Shown here one piece after another: positions 10,880 through 22,060 of a DNA stretch of 64,000 nt; the first letter of the stretch is position 1; each line of letters begins with the position of its first letter. The notes below the pieces were generated by a model. It saw nothing but the letters and a program-made list of their open reading frames with translations. It was not told the DNA's origin and did not search any database. A program made the translations under genes and the position numbers. Location: assembly GCA_015680685.1 (NCBI GenBank), contig MNCI01036652.1, positions 272,694-336,693 on the forward strand, written 5' to 3'. This DNA comes from Gnetum montanum (taxonomy: Eukaryota > Streptophyta > Gnetopsida > Gnetales > Gnetaceae).

Positions 10880-12531
10880 CTGCAATCACACGGGGCCAAT
10901 CGTTAGTAAGGTTGTTACCAAAGTTAGGTTATACCTTACTACTTGCCTTAATAGATTTACTTTATTTCTGTGTGATGTTAATTATTAGAAGAACATATCC
11001 CTGAAAGATTATAGTGTTGAGTCCTCTTTGCTTAGGTGGTTTCAAAATTTAATTTTCTGGTATAGCTAAGGGGATGAAATTTTTTTTGACACATTTTATT
11101 CTTAATCTTAGAACTAATTACCCTTAAAGATGTCCTTCAGGCGATAATGAATTTCAAAAAATTTATGTGCTATTCGGCATGTGCCCCGCCCCCACGACTA
11201 AGCTGAACACTCTCGGTTCAAGTAGGTTCAAACGGAATGAAAATCGGAGTATCAGCGAGCGAGTTATGGATATGAAAGCAAGGGATGTACAATCACGAGT
11301 CATAGAGAGGAATTGAAAAACTTCCCTTGCATGAAAAATTGCAAATGATGTTGATTAGCACAGGGGGGTCCCGAATATATATTTTCATTGAAGTTAGGGC
11401 ACTTAGAGAATGTACCGAATTCTTAATATATTTTTGAAATTAAACAATGTAAACTAAGGACATCTGGACATTTGTTAAAGGGTTCTAGGGTAATTCAACT
11501 AGTTCTAAAGGCACAAAAATTATGATGGTGTGGAATTTATTAGTAAGGACCTCGGATGGGAGAAAAAGGCTATGTGATAGTAATAAGGGAAAGAAAATTG
11601 TTGGCAATATGCTAAGGGTAAGAAATGGTGTGTGTGAGCTGTGTCATAAGCAAAGATTACAAAATATTACACAAGTGGGTCCTTCCCAAAGCAGGTTTCA
11701 ACCTATAATGCCCTTATGTAACCACACTTAAAAGTGCCCGTGGGCACTAGAAGCGTTAAATGTAATCCGCACTAATTCCATAAAACACACACATGTAAAT
11801 ATCACCAGAATGAGGTAAGAATTCTATGTTACACATGACACGAGCTACAATTACATGAACAGTGAGATNNNNNNNNNNNNNNNNNNNNNNNNNNNNNNNN
11901 NNNNNNNNNNNNNNNNNNNNNNNNNNNNNNNNNNNNNNNNNNNNNNNNNNNNNNNNNNNNNNNNNNNNNNNNNNNNNNNNNNNNNNNNNNNNNNNNNNNN
12001 NNNNNNNNNNNNNNNNNNNNNNNNNNNNNNNNNNNNNNNNNNNNNNNNNNNNNNNNNNNNNNNNNNNNNNNNNNNNNNNNNNNNNNNNNNNNNNNNNNNN
12101 NNNNNNNNNNNNNNNNNNNNNNNNNNNNNNNNNNNNNNNNNNNNNNNNNNNNNNNNNNNNNNNNNNNNNNNNNNNNNNNNGTTTTAAAATGTCAAAAATA
12201 TCACTGTACCTTCGAACAGAACTTCTTATTTGTAGAATGGATGAGTGGGTGTAATGGGCTCACTCTTCCAAATAATTGATCGCTCGAGACATAATAACAG
12301 AGAACACACCTCAACCAACGATCCACATGAGTGTTTTATTCATAGATGAGATTACTTACAAAAACGTAAAAAGACAAAAACACAAAAAGATAAAACAAAA
12401 GGTTGAAAAATGAAATATTGGAAAACAAAAAGTTGTAAAATCAAAAGAAAAATAAAAAGTGATTATTAATCCTGCTTGTTATTAGAATGAGGGATATCCC
12501 TCATAGCTAAACGGTTGAGGATGGCAAGGAT
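10880..12531 (-). other. non-coding 3' region of G1, with assembly gap
   Basis: The stretch 12250-12500 is A/T-rich with repeated ACAAAAAG-like words and matches the post-integrase region of D (44720-44860). Block 11673-11693 (GGGTCCTTCCC core) recurs at 26562-26582 in B and 45929-45949 in D. No pol motifs are seen. Confidence 0.6.
11869..12180. other. assembly gap (312 N)
   Basis: A run of 312 N inside G1. Any frame across it is meaningless. The true length may differ from the N count. Confidence 0.99.
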
Positions 12532-14751
12532 TCATAATTGATGATAGGGATCCTTGCATGTTGAAAGTATTCTGGCTTGATCATATTTACCCCATCGGGT
12601 TTCACACACTTGATTATAATGAGCATAGTGGGGCAATTTATACAATGTAGTTCCCGGATAACAAGTTGACCCACTATGATATTTGGGACCGTTAGATGGT
12701 ATGCAAGGATTGGGTTGTCGCTCTCCATTTTTGTGTTCATTGGGCCATATGATTTTTGGAGTGTGAATTGGTGGCCATAATGAAGTTACATGAGCCATTG
12801 GGTTCAAAGGTAAGGGTGCACCACAGTGTGGGACTTGTGCTGGGTTGGAAGATGCAGTGGCCTCGGAATTGTGTTATCCCTTCTTATGGCCATGTTTAAA
12901 GAAGGGACTCTTTTGATGTTGAGAAGGCTTCTCACTACTGTTGGAAGTAGTAGCACAAGTACTGTTCATGGGTTGTTCCTATGGTGCAGACACCTTAGGA
13001 ACAGTTGGTGGCACTGTAGAAGGAGGGAAAGAATGAGAATGCTGAAAGTTAGGAGGAGTATAGGGTACATAAGGTGGTGGCTATGTTGGAGGCATGGGCT
13101 GATAGTATTGAGGAGAATGGTACTGTGGTGATATAAAGTGCATTGGCCTAGTTGGAGAAACAAGATGTTGAACAAGATAGGCATTTGGATTCGGAGGATA
13201 CAAAGGGTGTCTCTAGTCAAGTGGTGGTCTCCCCCATGATTGGGATTTTTGCCACTGTGATCGAACACAATATCTCTATATGAACTCTGGATGTAATATG
13301 TTTCCCCAATGCTCATGTAAATGTAACAATATTTAGCATTGGCCCTTGGGATGATCGTACAGGCATATGTTGCATTCATACATATGATTAGTAGTTGAGT
13401 TCTTATTCTCCTTATCCCTTCTTTCTGAATGTCTAATGTTTTGTCTTGCTTCTTGGGTTGCCAAAACTCTATCTCCAATGATATCGATAAATTCTCCACA
13501 CTTTTGATACGTCCATTCCAACATCTTACTGATCTTTGCCTCAACTTCTTCTAATGATTGTTGTACTGGCAAAGATGGTTCTTTATCCTTGTGATAGGTT
13601 GATTTCTCCTTTTTATGATCATGGACCTTTGTTAAGTTGAGATTTTGGTCCCGTTGATGTTTTTCAACACTCTCCCATCTAGCTAATTCTCCTTCTTCTT
13701 TTGCTACCCATTTAATAAGATCTTGGACTTGATGGGTTTGTAGTTTGTATAGTTGACCTTGGGCATACATTCCTAATGTCTCTCTTGTTTCATTACATAG
13801 CTCATCAATGATATGGTACATTAGCCTTTCCTCGGAAAACCCATGGCCTAGACAATTTTTTAATAGTGCATAATATCTTTCTAGGGCCATGTCCAAGGGT
13901 TCATGTTATGCTTGTTTCCACCCTTGGATTTGTTTCCTCAAGGCTGACACTCTTGTGTAGGTTTGATATCTTTCGTTAAAGAGTTCTACCATTGTTGGCC
14001 AACGTCATATTGAATTTGATTTTAATGATCTAATCCATACTTTTTCTTGGCCAACGAGTGTCATAGGAAAGAGCTTAAGTTTTTGCCAACCATTATCAAT
14101 GTTGTTCCATGTGCAGGCATCATAGAAGGCTTGTAAATGTTGATGCGGATCTAAGTCATAGCCTCCTGAGAAAGTAAGGAAGTTGTTTAAATTGAGCCTA
14201 GGTAGGCGGCTCTCTTTACGATGCTTACGGGAGATTCGAACAACCTCTTGTATTTGCATTAGGCTGATAGTGGCCAATAGGGGTTCATCGTCATCAGGTA
14301 AGTTATGCTTTTGTGTGTTGGAACGATGTTGCCTTCATTTATGTTGGCATTCTTGATTTTCTTTATGAGCTTGATTTTTAGTTCTACGCCGATCTCTTAT
14401 AAGATAGTCATCCATATCACAATCTGACGTTGAAGGAGTAGAGGAAGAGAAGGGACTGTAAAACTTGTTATGACTTTTGTAAGTCTTCCAATCATCCCCA
14501 AGTAAGTTCTTGTTAGTTATTGAGAAGGTCCTAGGCCTTTCGGGCCTCCTCGTTCTATGGGATGTCTCATTCTCACTAGACATGTCAGAGTTGGATGACG
14601 AGAGTCTTTGAGTATCGTTGGGGTGTTCATAAATGTAGGGGACTCCTACATAAGGTTGAGTACTCCAGACTTCATTGTCATATAATTCATCGATTCTCCA
14701 ATGAATTTGCTCACTAGATATGGCATTAGTATAATCTTGTAGGAGAGGCAT
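12532..14751 (-). pseudogene. gag of element G1
   Basis: Begins at the ATG at 14751 about 125 nt after the primer site. Pieces are 14751-14335 (acidic/Ser-rich N-terminus), 14277-14005 (RLNLNNFLTFSGGYDLDPHQ, DGW-type gag core), 13896-13333 (gag helices LYKLQTHQVQDLIKWVAKEE, then a knuckle C-N-I-C-L-Y-D-H-P-K-G-Q-C) and 12807-12532 (Pro-rich C-terminus ending at a stop). Few breaks separate them, so this is the best-preserved gypsy gag here. The 12532 stop is followed by non-coding 3' region rather than protease. Confidence 0.8.
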
Positions 14752-14877
14752 GATTGTGAAATTTGTGTGTGAATTTATGTGTGACTTTTTTTTATAATTA
14801 TTTCTTTCTAAAAGATATATCGTTAAGTCCTTTACAGTGACCTTATATGATATAACTAATCTAGATAACTAGCACCA

Positions 14878-14895
14878 TCCCAGGCAACGGTGCCA
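14878..14895 (-). other. primer binding site, tRNA-Asp type (G1)
   Basis: TGGCACCGTTGCCTGGGA, two mismatches to the tRNA-Asp complement, 1 nt inside the LTR. Confidence 0.85.
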
Positions 14896-14932
14896 ATGAT
14901 GAGTAGTGAGGTACCCCTACACTCAACCATAC

Positions 14933-15917
14933 TGATGAGACGCGATATCGCGACCGTCGCGATATCGCGTGGGATGCGATATCGCTACGGCCGTGATATC
15001 ATGTCGTCCCCTACAATATTGTGTATGTGATATCGCGGTCTATCACCAAATCTATAAATAAGAGGCGGCACTCCCCTCATTTCTCATCCTAGGCTTAAAG
15101 TAGGAAAACTCTAGCAGTTTGATCACTCCAAAGATAGAATATTTTCCATGTGCCCGTAGTAGGAGTCCCCAAGTGAACGGATCTTTATTCGAGCAGCTTT
15201 GTACTTGAACGCAAGTTGTGTATGCCAATAAAGATGAGCTTTGTGGATAAACCTTGTAGTGCATGGAATAGGTTTATTACATGTTATTTCTTACCTATTA
15301 TTTATTACCTGCATTAGCGCAGCATGAGTACGACTTGATTACAAGCATTGACGAATGTGTACGGCTAATCAATAAATCGACTACTCATCGTAATTAGTCT
15401 CTCTCACCCTTATCTCCTAGAATGCAGGATGAGTACGACTTGATTACGAGCATCTACAAATGTGTACGGCTAGTCAAGGAATCAGCTGCTTATCACGTTT
15501 AGGCTAGTTAAGTGCCTCAATACGACCACTTTGAGCATGTGCGTTACGTGTGGTGATCCTAGTAACAATTAGCGTTTGGTAGCCGCAGTTGCATAGTTCA
15601 GGGTGTGTACGGTAAGTGGGAACGGATGCTGACGCTAGTTAATTTAGACTTAGTCTTTAGTTAGAGTTAGTTAGCTTTCTCAACCCTTCACTCTTAGCAT
15701 AGAAGAAATAAAACCATAAAAGACCATAAAAATCATATACCTCGGACTTACTTAACCATACACCATGACAACAATAAGTAAGTCTGGAAAGATAACGAAT
15801 GATTAACCCCAAGTGTTCCATGGGGTGTTTAGGCATTTAGTCTGCAGAGTTCGACCAGATCGCGCGTGCTATGCTTGTTTTGTATGGTTGAGTGTAGGGG
15901 TACCTCGCCACTCATCA
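14933..15917 (+). mobile_element. solo LTR G2 (985 bp) of the E family
   Basis: TGATGAG...CTCATCA ends, flanked by a perfect target duplication CATAC (14928-14932 and 15918-15922), with no internal sequence. It therefore arose by LTR-LTR recombination after insertion into the 5' LTR of G1. U3 carries three or four GATATC palindromes in a GC-rich context and a TATA box at 15053-15060. Confidence 0.92.
15053..15060 (+). promoter_or_regulatory. TATA box of solo LTR G2
   Basis: TATAAATA, 120 bp from the LTR start, right after the GATATC palindrome cluster (14940-15036). It is probably the element's transcription signal. Confidence 0.6.
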
Positions 15918-16738
15918 CATACGAATACGAGCATTTTCACGCGCAATCCGGTTGAACTCCACAGACAGACTAGTTGTGGCACCTAGATAGTTATCCTTAG
16001 GTCGCAGTTCGCTGTCTTCCCACCTGGACTAGTATTATATTTTTCACGTATGATTTAGTCCAGAGTGAGGTGTATGATGTGGTCCTAATCTAATGCTACT
16101 CCTGAAGGCAATGGAAATTGATTTTAACTAAGCTAGGAGGAAAGGGTAAGAGAGAATCTAAACTAGCCTAAGTGCAATGAGCATCCATTCCTTAATCATC
16201 CGTACACATCTTGGACTTTGTGCATGACTACCACTGGGATTACCAAGTGCATGGCCTAGGTACGCTACTGGGTTACCAAGTAGTCATACTTAAATTCTCG
16301 TGATTAAGTCGTACTCATTCCACTTTTAACATGAGATAAATGTGAGAGAGATTAACTAAGAAAGCAATAAATAACAATTAAATAAATAAATAATTAAACT
16401 AAGTGAATGCTGCAATGATGAAGTAATCTCGATCTTTATTTCTGGTCATGTGCGTGTCCAAGTATGTCACACTCGAATAAGGATGTCGTACAATTACAAC
16501 CACCACACTGCGGACAAACACTGGGAAATTATTCTCTCTCTGGAAGGGAAAAGCTGCCAGAGCTTTGCTAAGAGACTAAAACTGGATGCCTAAAATTGGG
16601 AAAGCCGCCTCTTATTTATAGACTGGCTATAGGGAAGGACGCAATATCGCGTATGCAATATCACATACACGATATCACGAGTTCGTTATCGTGGGTGCGT
16701 TATCGCGACTGTCAACAAATGCATGACTCATCACACAA

Positions 16739-17338
16739 GAAATTTACATGCAAAGATAACTGGAAATGCATAATGCAAAAGCAAATGGCACAATAAATTC
16801 ACATGCATAAATAACCAAAAATGCACAATGCTGAAGCAAATCAAATTGACCTCTAGCCATTGATGCCTCGAATTAAACTTGGCGTTCAAATTCTTCTTTC
16901 ACACTGGCGTTTTGCAACGATGGTGTATGCAACCTCTAAGTGCTTGTGAAAGGGACCAGAACTACAATCCTGCTATGATTTGTGGTGCCTTTGTTCTTCC
17001 ATCAAGAATGAATTTATAGGCCACAAAATCAGTTACCACAAGAGACCAATGCCAATGCGTAAAAAACATGTTACCAAATATGGAGACCATCTTGATGTGT
17101 TAACTAACTCATAAAAATGCATTAGTGGATATAGTAACCACCTTGATGCACTAACTAATGCATAAAATGCGTTAGTAGATATAGTGCCCACCTTCATCCA
17201 TTAACTGAAACATAAAACGCATTAGTGGATATAGTGGCCACCTTCATGCATTAACTAAGGCATAAAACATGTTAGTGGATATAGTGGCCACCTTTATGCA
17301 TTAACTAATGCATACGGTAGTGGATAATGCATGCTACA
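16739..17338 (-). repeat. copia 5' LTR, outer fragment
   Basis: Resumes directly after the right CACAA copy (16734-16738) of the G1 insertion and ends at TGTAGCATG (17338 reading minus), matching the start of the other LTR at 4248. The two parts give an LTR of about 630 bp. Confidence 0.68.
17101..17338. repeat. 50-bp minisatellite in copia LTR U3
   Basis: Four units of 50-51 bp (17101, 17152, 17202, 17251) and a partial fifth at 17301. The core reads GGATATAGTGGCCACCTTCA between TTAACTAA and GCATAAAA blocks. About two such units lie in the other LTR (4118-4240), so copy number differs between the LTRs. Confidence 0.85.
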
Positions 17339-17479
17339 TCTTTCCCTTCTTGGATGTTTTAAATGATCACTTAATTATTTACATACTTCATGAAGTTTGC
17401 AAACATGCTTAATAAAAAAGTTTTCATTTATTTTATTAAATTTGAAAAAGCATATGATTTTTGCCTTCTTTAGATTTAA

Positions 17480-18870
17480 TTGTAGCAACTCAAAATTGCA
17501 TGAATAAGTGATTATTTAAACTAGAGACAACAATTTGGAGTAGAAATTTTAATTTTAGAGCAAAATTTAAAGTTAAGCAAACTTGTCCACTTTCTCAAAC
17601 TCTCTTTGGTATCTTTATTGATAAAATGCAATAATGGTTGTAAATAAGAAAAATAGTCATACTATCAAAATTGGATCCAGTAGTGAATCTTCTTTTATAT
17701 GCAAATGAAGGTATGCAAAAAATGTTGCAAATTTTAGAAAATTATTTTCATTTATTTGGTCTTCTCATGTGAATGTAGATAAAACCAAATTAATAATTGA
17801 AGTACAAGAAATGCCTATTATAACTTCCATTTTGAAGATACCAATGTGCAAATAGTATATTTGTTTAAATATATGGCTTTCATTTCTATGAACAATTACA
17901 TGTGGAAGAAGAACATATAGAAAAAATAGTAGGAGGTTTCAAGGCTCTGTACACTTTCAAAAACAACTATAAGGATTTAGAACTCTAAGTTTGGAAAGAT
18001 AAAAATAAAAAATTTTAAACAATCATTTATCCTATTGTTTTGTATGGATGTATTATTTAGGGACTTAGACTCAATGCTAAACTTTAGAAAGATATTAAAA
18101 GAGTGCAATTTTTTTTTCTTTATGAGTTAAAGGAGAAGATGCATACACCTTACTCAATGTTATTATGTGAATGTGATTTCATATAGTGGTATAGGTCTTG
18201 GCCTAGTGATCCCAAGTCACAGGTTCGATTCTACTAGGTAAGACTAAGTTATAAACTTCTATAAATCTTAGGGTGTACCTATGTTTCACTTATTTTGGGT
18301 TCCAATGCCCCTTATTATATGAATGTGATTTATTACCTTTAAAAGCAAAAGTCTTATGTCAATTCATTACATACAATCATAGCTTGCACATCTCAAGGCA
18401 AGACAAATTCTTTAACATAGTTCTTAAGGATTCATAAGACCATCGTCAATATTTTTAGGGGACACAATGGTTGAGAAAATAGAATATCTCTTGGAAGGAT
18501 GTATGACAAAATCCTAAGCATATTCTTGAACTAGTCAAGTAGAATGTTTTAACACATATATATTCTAATGTGAAAGGCAGAAGACAATTTCAACTACCCC
18601 AAGAAGAGTGCATATGTAGGTTGTGTAGACTATAAGCCCTTGAAGATGAGTTACATATGTTTCTGTCTTGTTTTATGACTACCTATTTGAGATATCATTA
18701 TAATATTACAGTAAAAAATCTATATGATTTGTTTTTGATATTCCCATTGGTGCTTAGTCCTTTTCTAGAGTTTGTTTTTATTTGTCATGAAAATGTAATA
18801 TCTGTCCAATAGATCCTATCGGTCTTAGGACATGTTAAGCTTCATTTCATTTTAATGGTACATTCTTTTA
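17480..18870 (+). pseudogene. non-LTR (LINE) reverse transcriptase relic
   Basis: The plus strand shows, with shifts and stops, VKQTCPLSQTLFGIFIDK (17572 on; the RT block normally reading KQGCPLSPTLFG), LLLYANEG (catalytic YADD decayed to YAN-), VDKTKLIIE, and IIYPIVLYGCIIWG near 18040. C-terminal text continues to about 18860. The first catalytic Asp of the YADD box is gone or changed. It is interrupted by the 132-bp insert at 18180-18311. The clade cannot be settled by eye. Confidence 0.7.
18180..18311 (+). mobile_element. SINE-like insertion with 20-bp target duplication
   Basis: The 132-bp segment is flanked by TTATTATGTGAATGTGATTT (18160-18179) and a copy with one change (18312-18331). 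It holds GGTTCGATTCT, a good pol III B box, about 30 nt after a GGTATAGGTCTTGGCC stretch that could serve as an A box. Removing it reconnects the LINE reading frame across the site. No poly(A) tail is seen; it ends TTCCAATGCCCC. The features fit a tRNA-derived SINE. Confidence 0.62.
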
Positions 18871-19655
18871 TTCTCATTACTTCTATTCCTAGAATTTCTA
18901 ATTGTTCCCAATAATGCCTTGTGTTTGTCGAAAATTACAACGAAGCCATGCTACACATCATATCACTACATTCCAAAAATCCATTTCATTATTTTAAAGT
19001 TTAAATTTCAATCACTTTCATTCCATATTGTAGTATAGACAATCAATAAGGAGAATCCAATCCTTTCCATCAAGCTTAAAGTTATACCTAGCTACCTAGG
19101 GGATAAAATGAAAGCCTCAAAATTTCCACACGTTGTGTAACTTGTTGCAAAATAGCTTCTTGTAGTGACGTTTAATGAAATTAAAATTCTAGATTTATTA
19201 TATACCTTCATGCAAAATAGCTATTTATTTTTTTAAACATCTAGAATAAATCAACCAAATATCTTATATAGTCTTCTTTTTCTAATGCACAATATTTTAG
19301 AAAAATATGATATTCATTTTAATTCTATGGTATTTATATTGCACACTTCACAAATTCATTCTACATTATCATTTCAAACTAATAAGTTTTATTCTAACAA
19401 AGGTGAAAAAGGTATGTTGTTTTGCTAGTCCATGCCCTAGCTAATTATCACATTAACTTCCTTAACTAATAGGGAAAATAGAAAATCATGAGCGAACATA
19501 GTTAAGTGGTTAGACTGATGTCTTACAAGCTAAATTAACTAAGCTTTTAGCACATTTGTGCAAGATGATTTACAAATTATAACAAGAGAATGCCTCTTTA
19601 CTAGGGAGAAGATAAGAGAATGTAACGCTATGAACCTTGTGAAGTGAAGTACAAC
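18871..19655. other. A/T-rich stretch without recognised feature
   Basis: No coding frame, LTR end or repeat recognised. Probably decayed transposon sequence. Confidence 0.5.
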
Positions 19656-20856
19656 TATTGGATATGTATTTAGAAATATCTTTTTTCTCACCTTCCTCAA
19701 TCTACTAATTTCCTAAATATGATATTAGCAAGTTATATCATATTCTATGTTAAAGATAGAAATAAGTTATGTATAAATTCGATTGAGAGGCTAATGTAAA
19801 AGTGCCTTATCATTGGCCCTAGTTTGGCCTAGGATGTGTAATCCCATTTTTGTTGTTTAACCTCTTCTCTCTCTTTTCTACATAGTTTGTTTCTATTATT
19901 TTTCATTTTAAATTTTAAAATTTGACATTGTATCAAAGAAAGCTTTTAATATTCAATGTTTCTTTGTTCCTTTCACTACTATTTCCATTATTCTCAGATT
20001 TTCTACCTTGAGCATGAAAGAGTGGGTGTTGATCCTGAATGTTTATGTTGTGACAACCATCATTTTTCATTACTAGAGATTGCTTTACATTTTTTATATG
20101 GGGAATTGTATCTTTGCTTATTGATGTTATGATATTCCAACAAGTTCCAATCCTCCTTTGTAATAGCAATCATTCTGTCGCTACCTATTTCTATATCAAT
20201 TTTTTTATGTTGGGTGATCATTTCATCACTATCATTTTTAGATTATTTCATCACTGATTCAATTATCATTTCATCATCTTCTATCACCTTAGTTGCAGAT
20301 GTATTTAGGCAAATAATGATTTTGGCATAAATGCCATCATAGTTTGAGGGGGAGTATTGGAGATGTTTTTAGAGATATCCTTTCTTACCTTCCTCAATTC
20401 GATAATTCCCCAAATATGATATGGCAATTTCCATCGTATTCTATGTCAAAGATGGAAGCAAATTATGTATAAATTTGATTGAGAGGTTAATGTGAAAGTG
20501 ATTCATCATAGGCCTTGGTTTGGCTTGGGATGTGACATCCCATTTTCATTGTTTAGCCTCTTCTCTCTCTTTTTTGCATAGTTTATTTCTATTATATTTT
20601 ATTTAAAATTTTAAAAAAGGAAGGAAAGAGTGTTGGAGATGTATTTTAAAATATCTTTTCTCACCTTTCTCAATCCAGTAATTTCCCAAATATAATACTG
20701 CCAAGTTCCATCATATTCTATGTCAAAGATAGAAATAAGTCATGTATAAATTCAATTCAAAGTCTAATGTAAAAGTGTCTCATCATAGGCCCTAGTTTGG
20801 GCTAGAATGTGGAATACAATTTTGATTGTTTAGCCTCTTCTCTCTCTTTTTTGCAT
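19656..20856 (+). mobile_element. small copia-like element with three LTR copies (TRIM-like)
   Basis: LTR1 19656-19927 (272 bp, ends GACA) is followed by a primer-like TTGTATCAAAGAAAGC (19928-19943). A 400-bp internal stretch follows, then a polypurine tract TTTGAGGGGGAG (20343-20354) and LTR2 (20355 to about 20616). A second purine run AAGGAAGGAAAGAG (20617-20630) leads to LTR3 (20631-20856), cut at its 3' end where gypsy fragment A begins. The internal region is too short for gag-pol. LTRs share AATATC, GATTGAGAGG-like and CCTCTTCTCTCTCTTTT blocks. Confidence 0.65.
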
Positions 20857-21500
20857 GCAAAAGTTACCTAAGGACTTGTGAATGTAGTCTTGGCCTAATC
20901 TTCCAGTGTAATCTGGATTTAGTTATAGCCACTATAACCATCCAAAAAGTTGTAGTAACAATGTCCTACAATGGTGTCCAACACCTGATCCATAAATGGC
21001 AATGAAAAAATGATTGTTGTAGGTTGCCATATTCAAAAGTGTATACAAACTCTTCATTTTCCTTCCTTCGTTGAAACAATAATGAGTGGGCTAACCCACT
21101 CACTATCTACAATTGGGTAGATGAACCCTACTTTGAGGAGTTGTTCAATCTCTTCCTTGATGATCTATTTGAGCTTTGGGTTCCATCATCATTGTGAATA
21201 TCCTTTTAGCTTAATAGAGGAGTTTGTGTAGATTTGGTGCTAGCATATCCAAGGATCTATTCTTATTAATTTATGATATGACCAAGCAAAGACTGTTGGC
21301 CATTTGTTCAAAACTTTAAACAATTTCTTCTTCTATTCAGGAGCAAGTGTGCCATTGATAATCATTGGCTTGTCTTTCTTAAGAAATGCATAGTCCATGT
21401 CTACTAGTAGAGCCTTTAACTCAAGGGGATCTTTCTTGAAAGTATTAGGTATCTCCAACTCTCCCTAATCTATTTCACTTTGTGCATCAAAGAGTTAATG
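20857..21500 (-). pseudogene. reverse transcriptase N-terminal part of A
   Basis: On the minus strand, blocks corresponding to SPLIIVPKKGG and FLDGYSGYNQIQI can be read (21200-20930). The sequence stops at 20857, before the YxDD box. Confidence 0.62.
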
Positions 21501-21679
21501 ATGGAGTTGATCCAATTTATCCATGCTCTCAACATAGGAGTTAGTAAGGCTCTCAGTATGCATATTGTTGATTCAGCTTCATTATCTATCATTAGCCATC
21601 AAGTATCTTATTTTTTAGTGGTTTCTACATGCAGACACCTCTAAATTTCTGTAGTTTCTACACATCGATTGCATACTTG

Positions 21680-22060
21680 AAGTGATGTGCCTTTGATGGT
21701 CCATAGTCTCTACACGCAATGGCACCATGTATCACTACACGCAATGCATGGAACTCTCTTCTTCTCTACTTTTCCAAATTCATTTTCCTTAGAAATCTCT
21801 AAGGAAAAGTCTTGAATCCCCATTCTTACATCTATGATACTCAACCATGCCCTTCCCATGATGATAGGGAAGTACCCCTTGCAGTTCTCCACGTGAATCA
21901 CTAGGAAATCAGTAGAATAGGATCATCCATAAACGATGGCTATGATGTCCTTCATTAATCCCAAAGGAACAATGATGGACTAGTCTGCCAACTCCAGTCT
22001 GATGTTGCTCTTTTTAAAGGGAGGTAGGTTCTAGGCCTTGTACATCTCTTAAGAAATTCA
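21680..22060 (-). pseudogene. protease of fragment A
   Basis: The minus-strand frame 21901-21710 shows HVENCKGYFPIIMGRAWLSI and EISKENEFGKVEKKRVPCI, the C-terminal half of the retropepsin-like block shared by all gypsy elements here. The upstream active-site stretch is decayed. Confidence 0.65.

Larger units (their letters stand above)
9272..16733 (-). mobile_element. Ty3/gypsy element G1, complete but lacking pol
   Basis: Both LTRs are present (842 and about 847 bp) and the element is flanked by a perfect 5-bp target duplication CACAA (9267-9271 and 16734-16738). Minus-strand order is 5' LTR, tRNA-Asp primer site, gag, 3' region with a second ORF, polypurine tract, 3' LTR. No protease, reverse transcriptase, RNase H or integrase motif is visible between the end of gag (12532) and ORF2 (10879). 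A 312-nt N gap lies there, so the size of the missing part depends on that gap. The solo LTR G2 sits in its 5' LTR. Confidence 0.88.
14897..16733 (-). repeat. 5' LTR of G1, split by solo LTR G2
   Basis: The two parts are 14897-14932 and 15923-16733. Joined across G2 they align end to end with the 3' LTR. TATA box at 16613-16620 (minus). Confidence 0.88.
4088..17338 (-). mobile_element. Ty1/copia retrotransposon, interrupted by G1 and cut by E
   Basis: Minus-strand order is 5' LTR, primer site, gag, integrase, reverse transcriptase, RNase H, 3' LTR. Integrase before reverse transcriptase defines copia. The element's own sequence is 4088-9271 plus 16739-17338; the middle is gypsy element G1, whose CACAA target duplication flanks it. 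The 3' LTR is cut at 4087/4088 by element E. The internal region is about 5.0 kb, normal for copia. Each domain is recognisable but carries stops or frameshifts. Confidence 0.88.

Noticed and set aside
11855-12254. Two open frames spanning the N run
   Set aside because: They exist only because N has no stop codons; no real sequence supports them.
13333-13544. Two overlapping minus-strand frames as two genes
   Set aside because: Only the frame with the Cys knuckle and gag helices is real; the other is a shadow.
18180-18260. tRNA gene at the B-box-like GGTTCGATTC
   Set aside because: No complete cloverleaf or CCA-side acceptor stem; the flanking 20-nt duplication fits a SINE better.
19933-20169. 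Minus-strand 78-residue ORF in the small copia-like element
   Set aside because: Antisense to the primer site and polypurine tract order and without recognisable domain.
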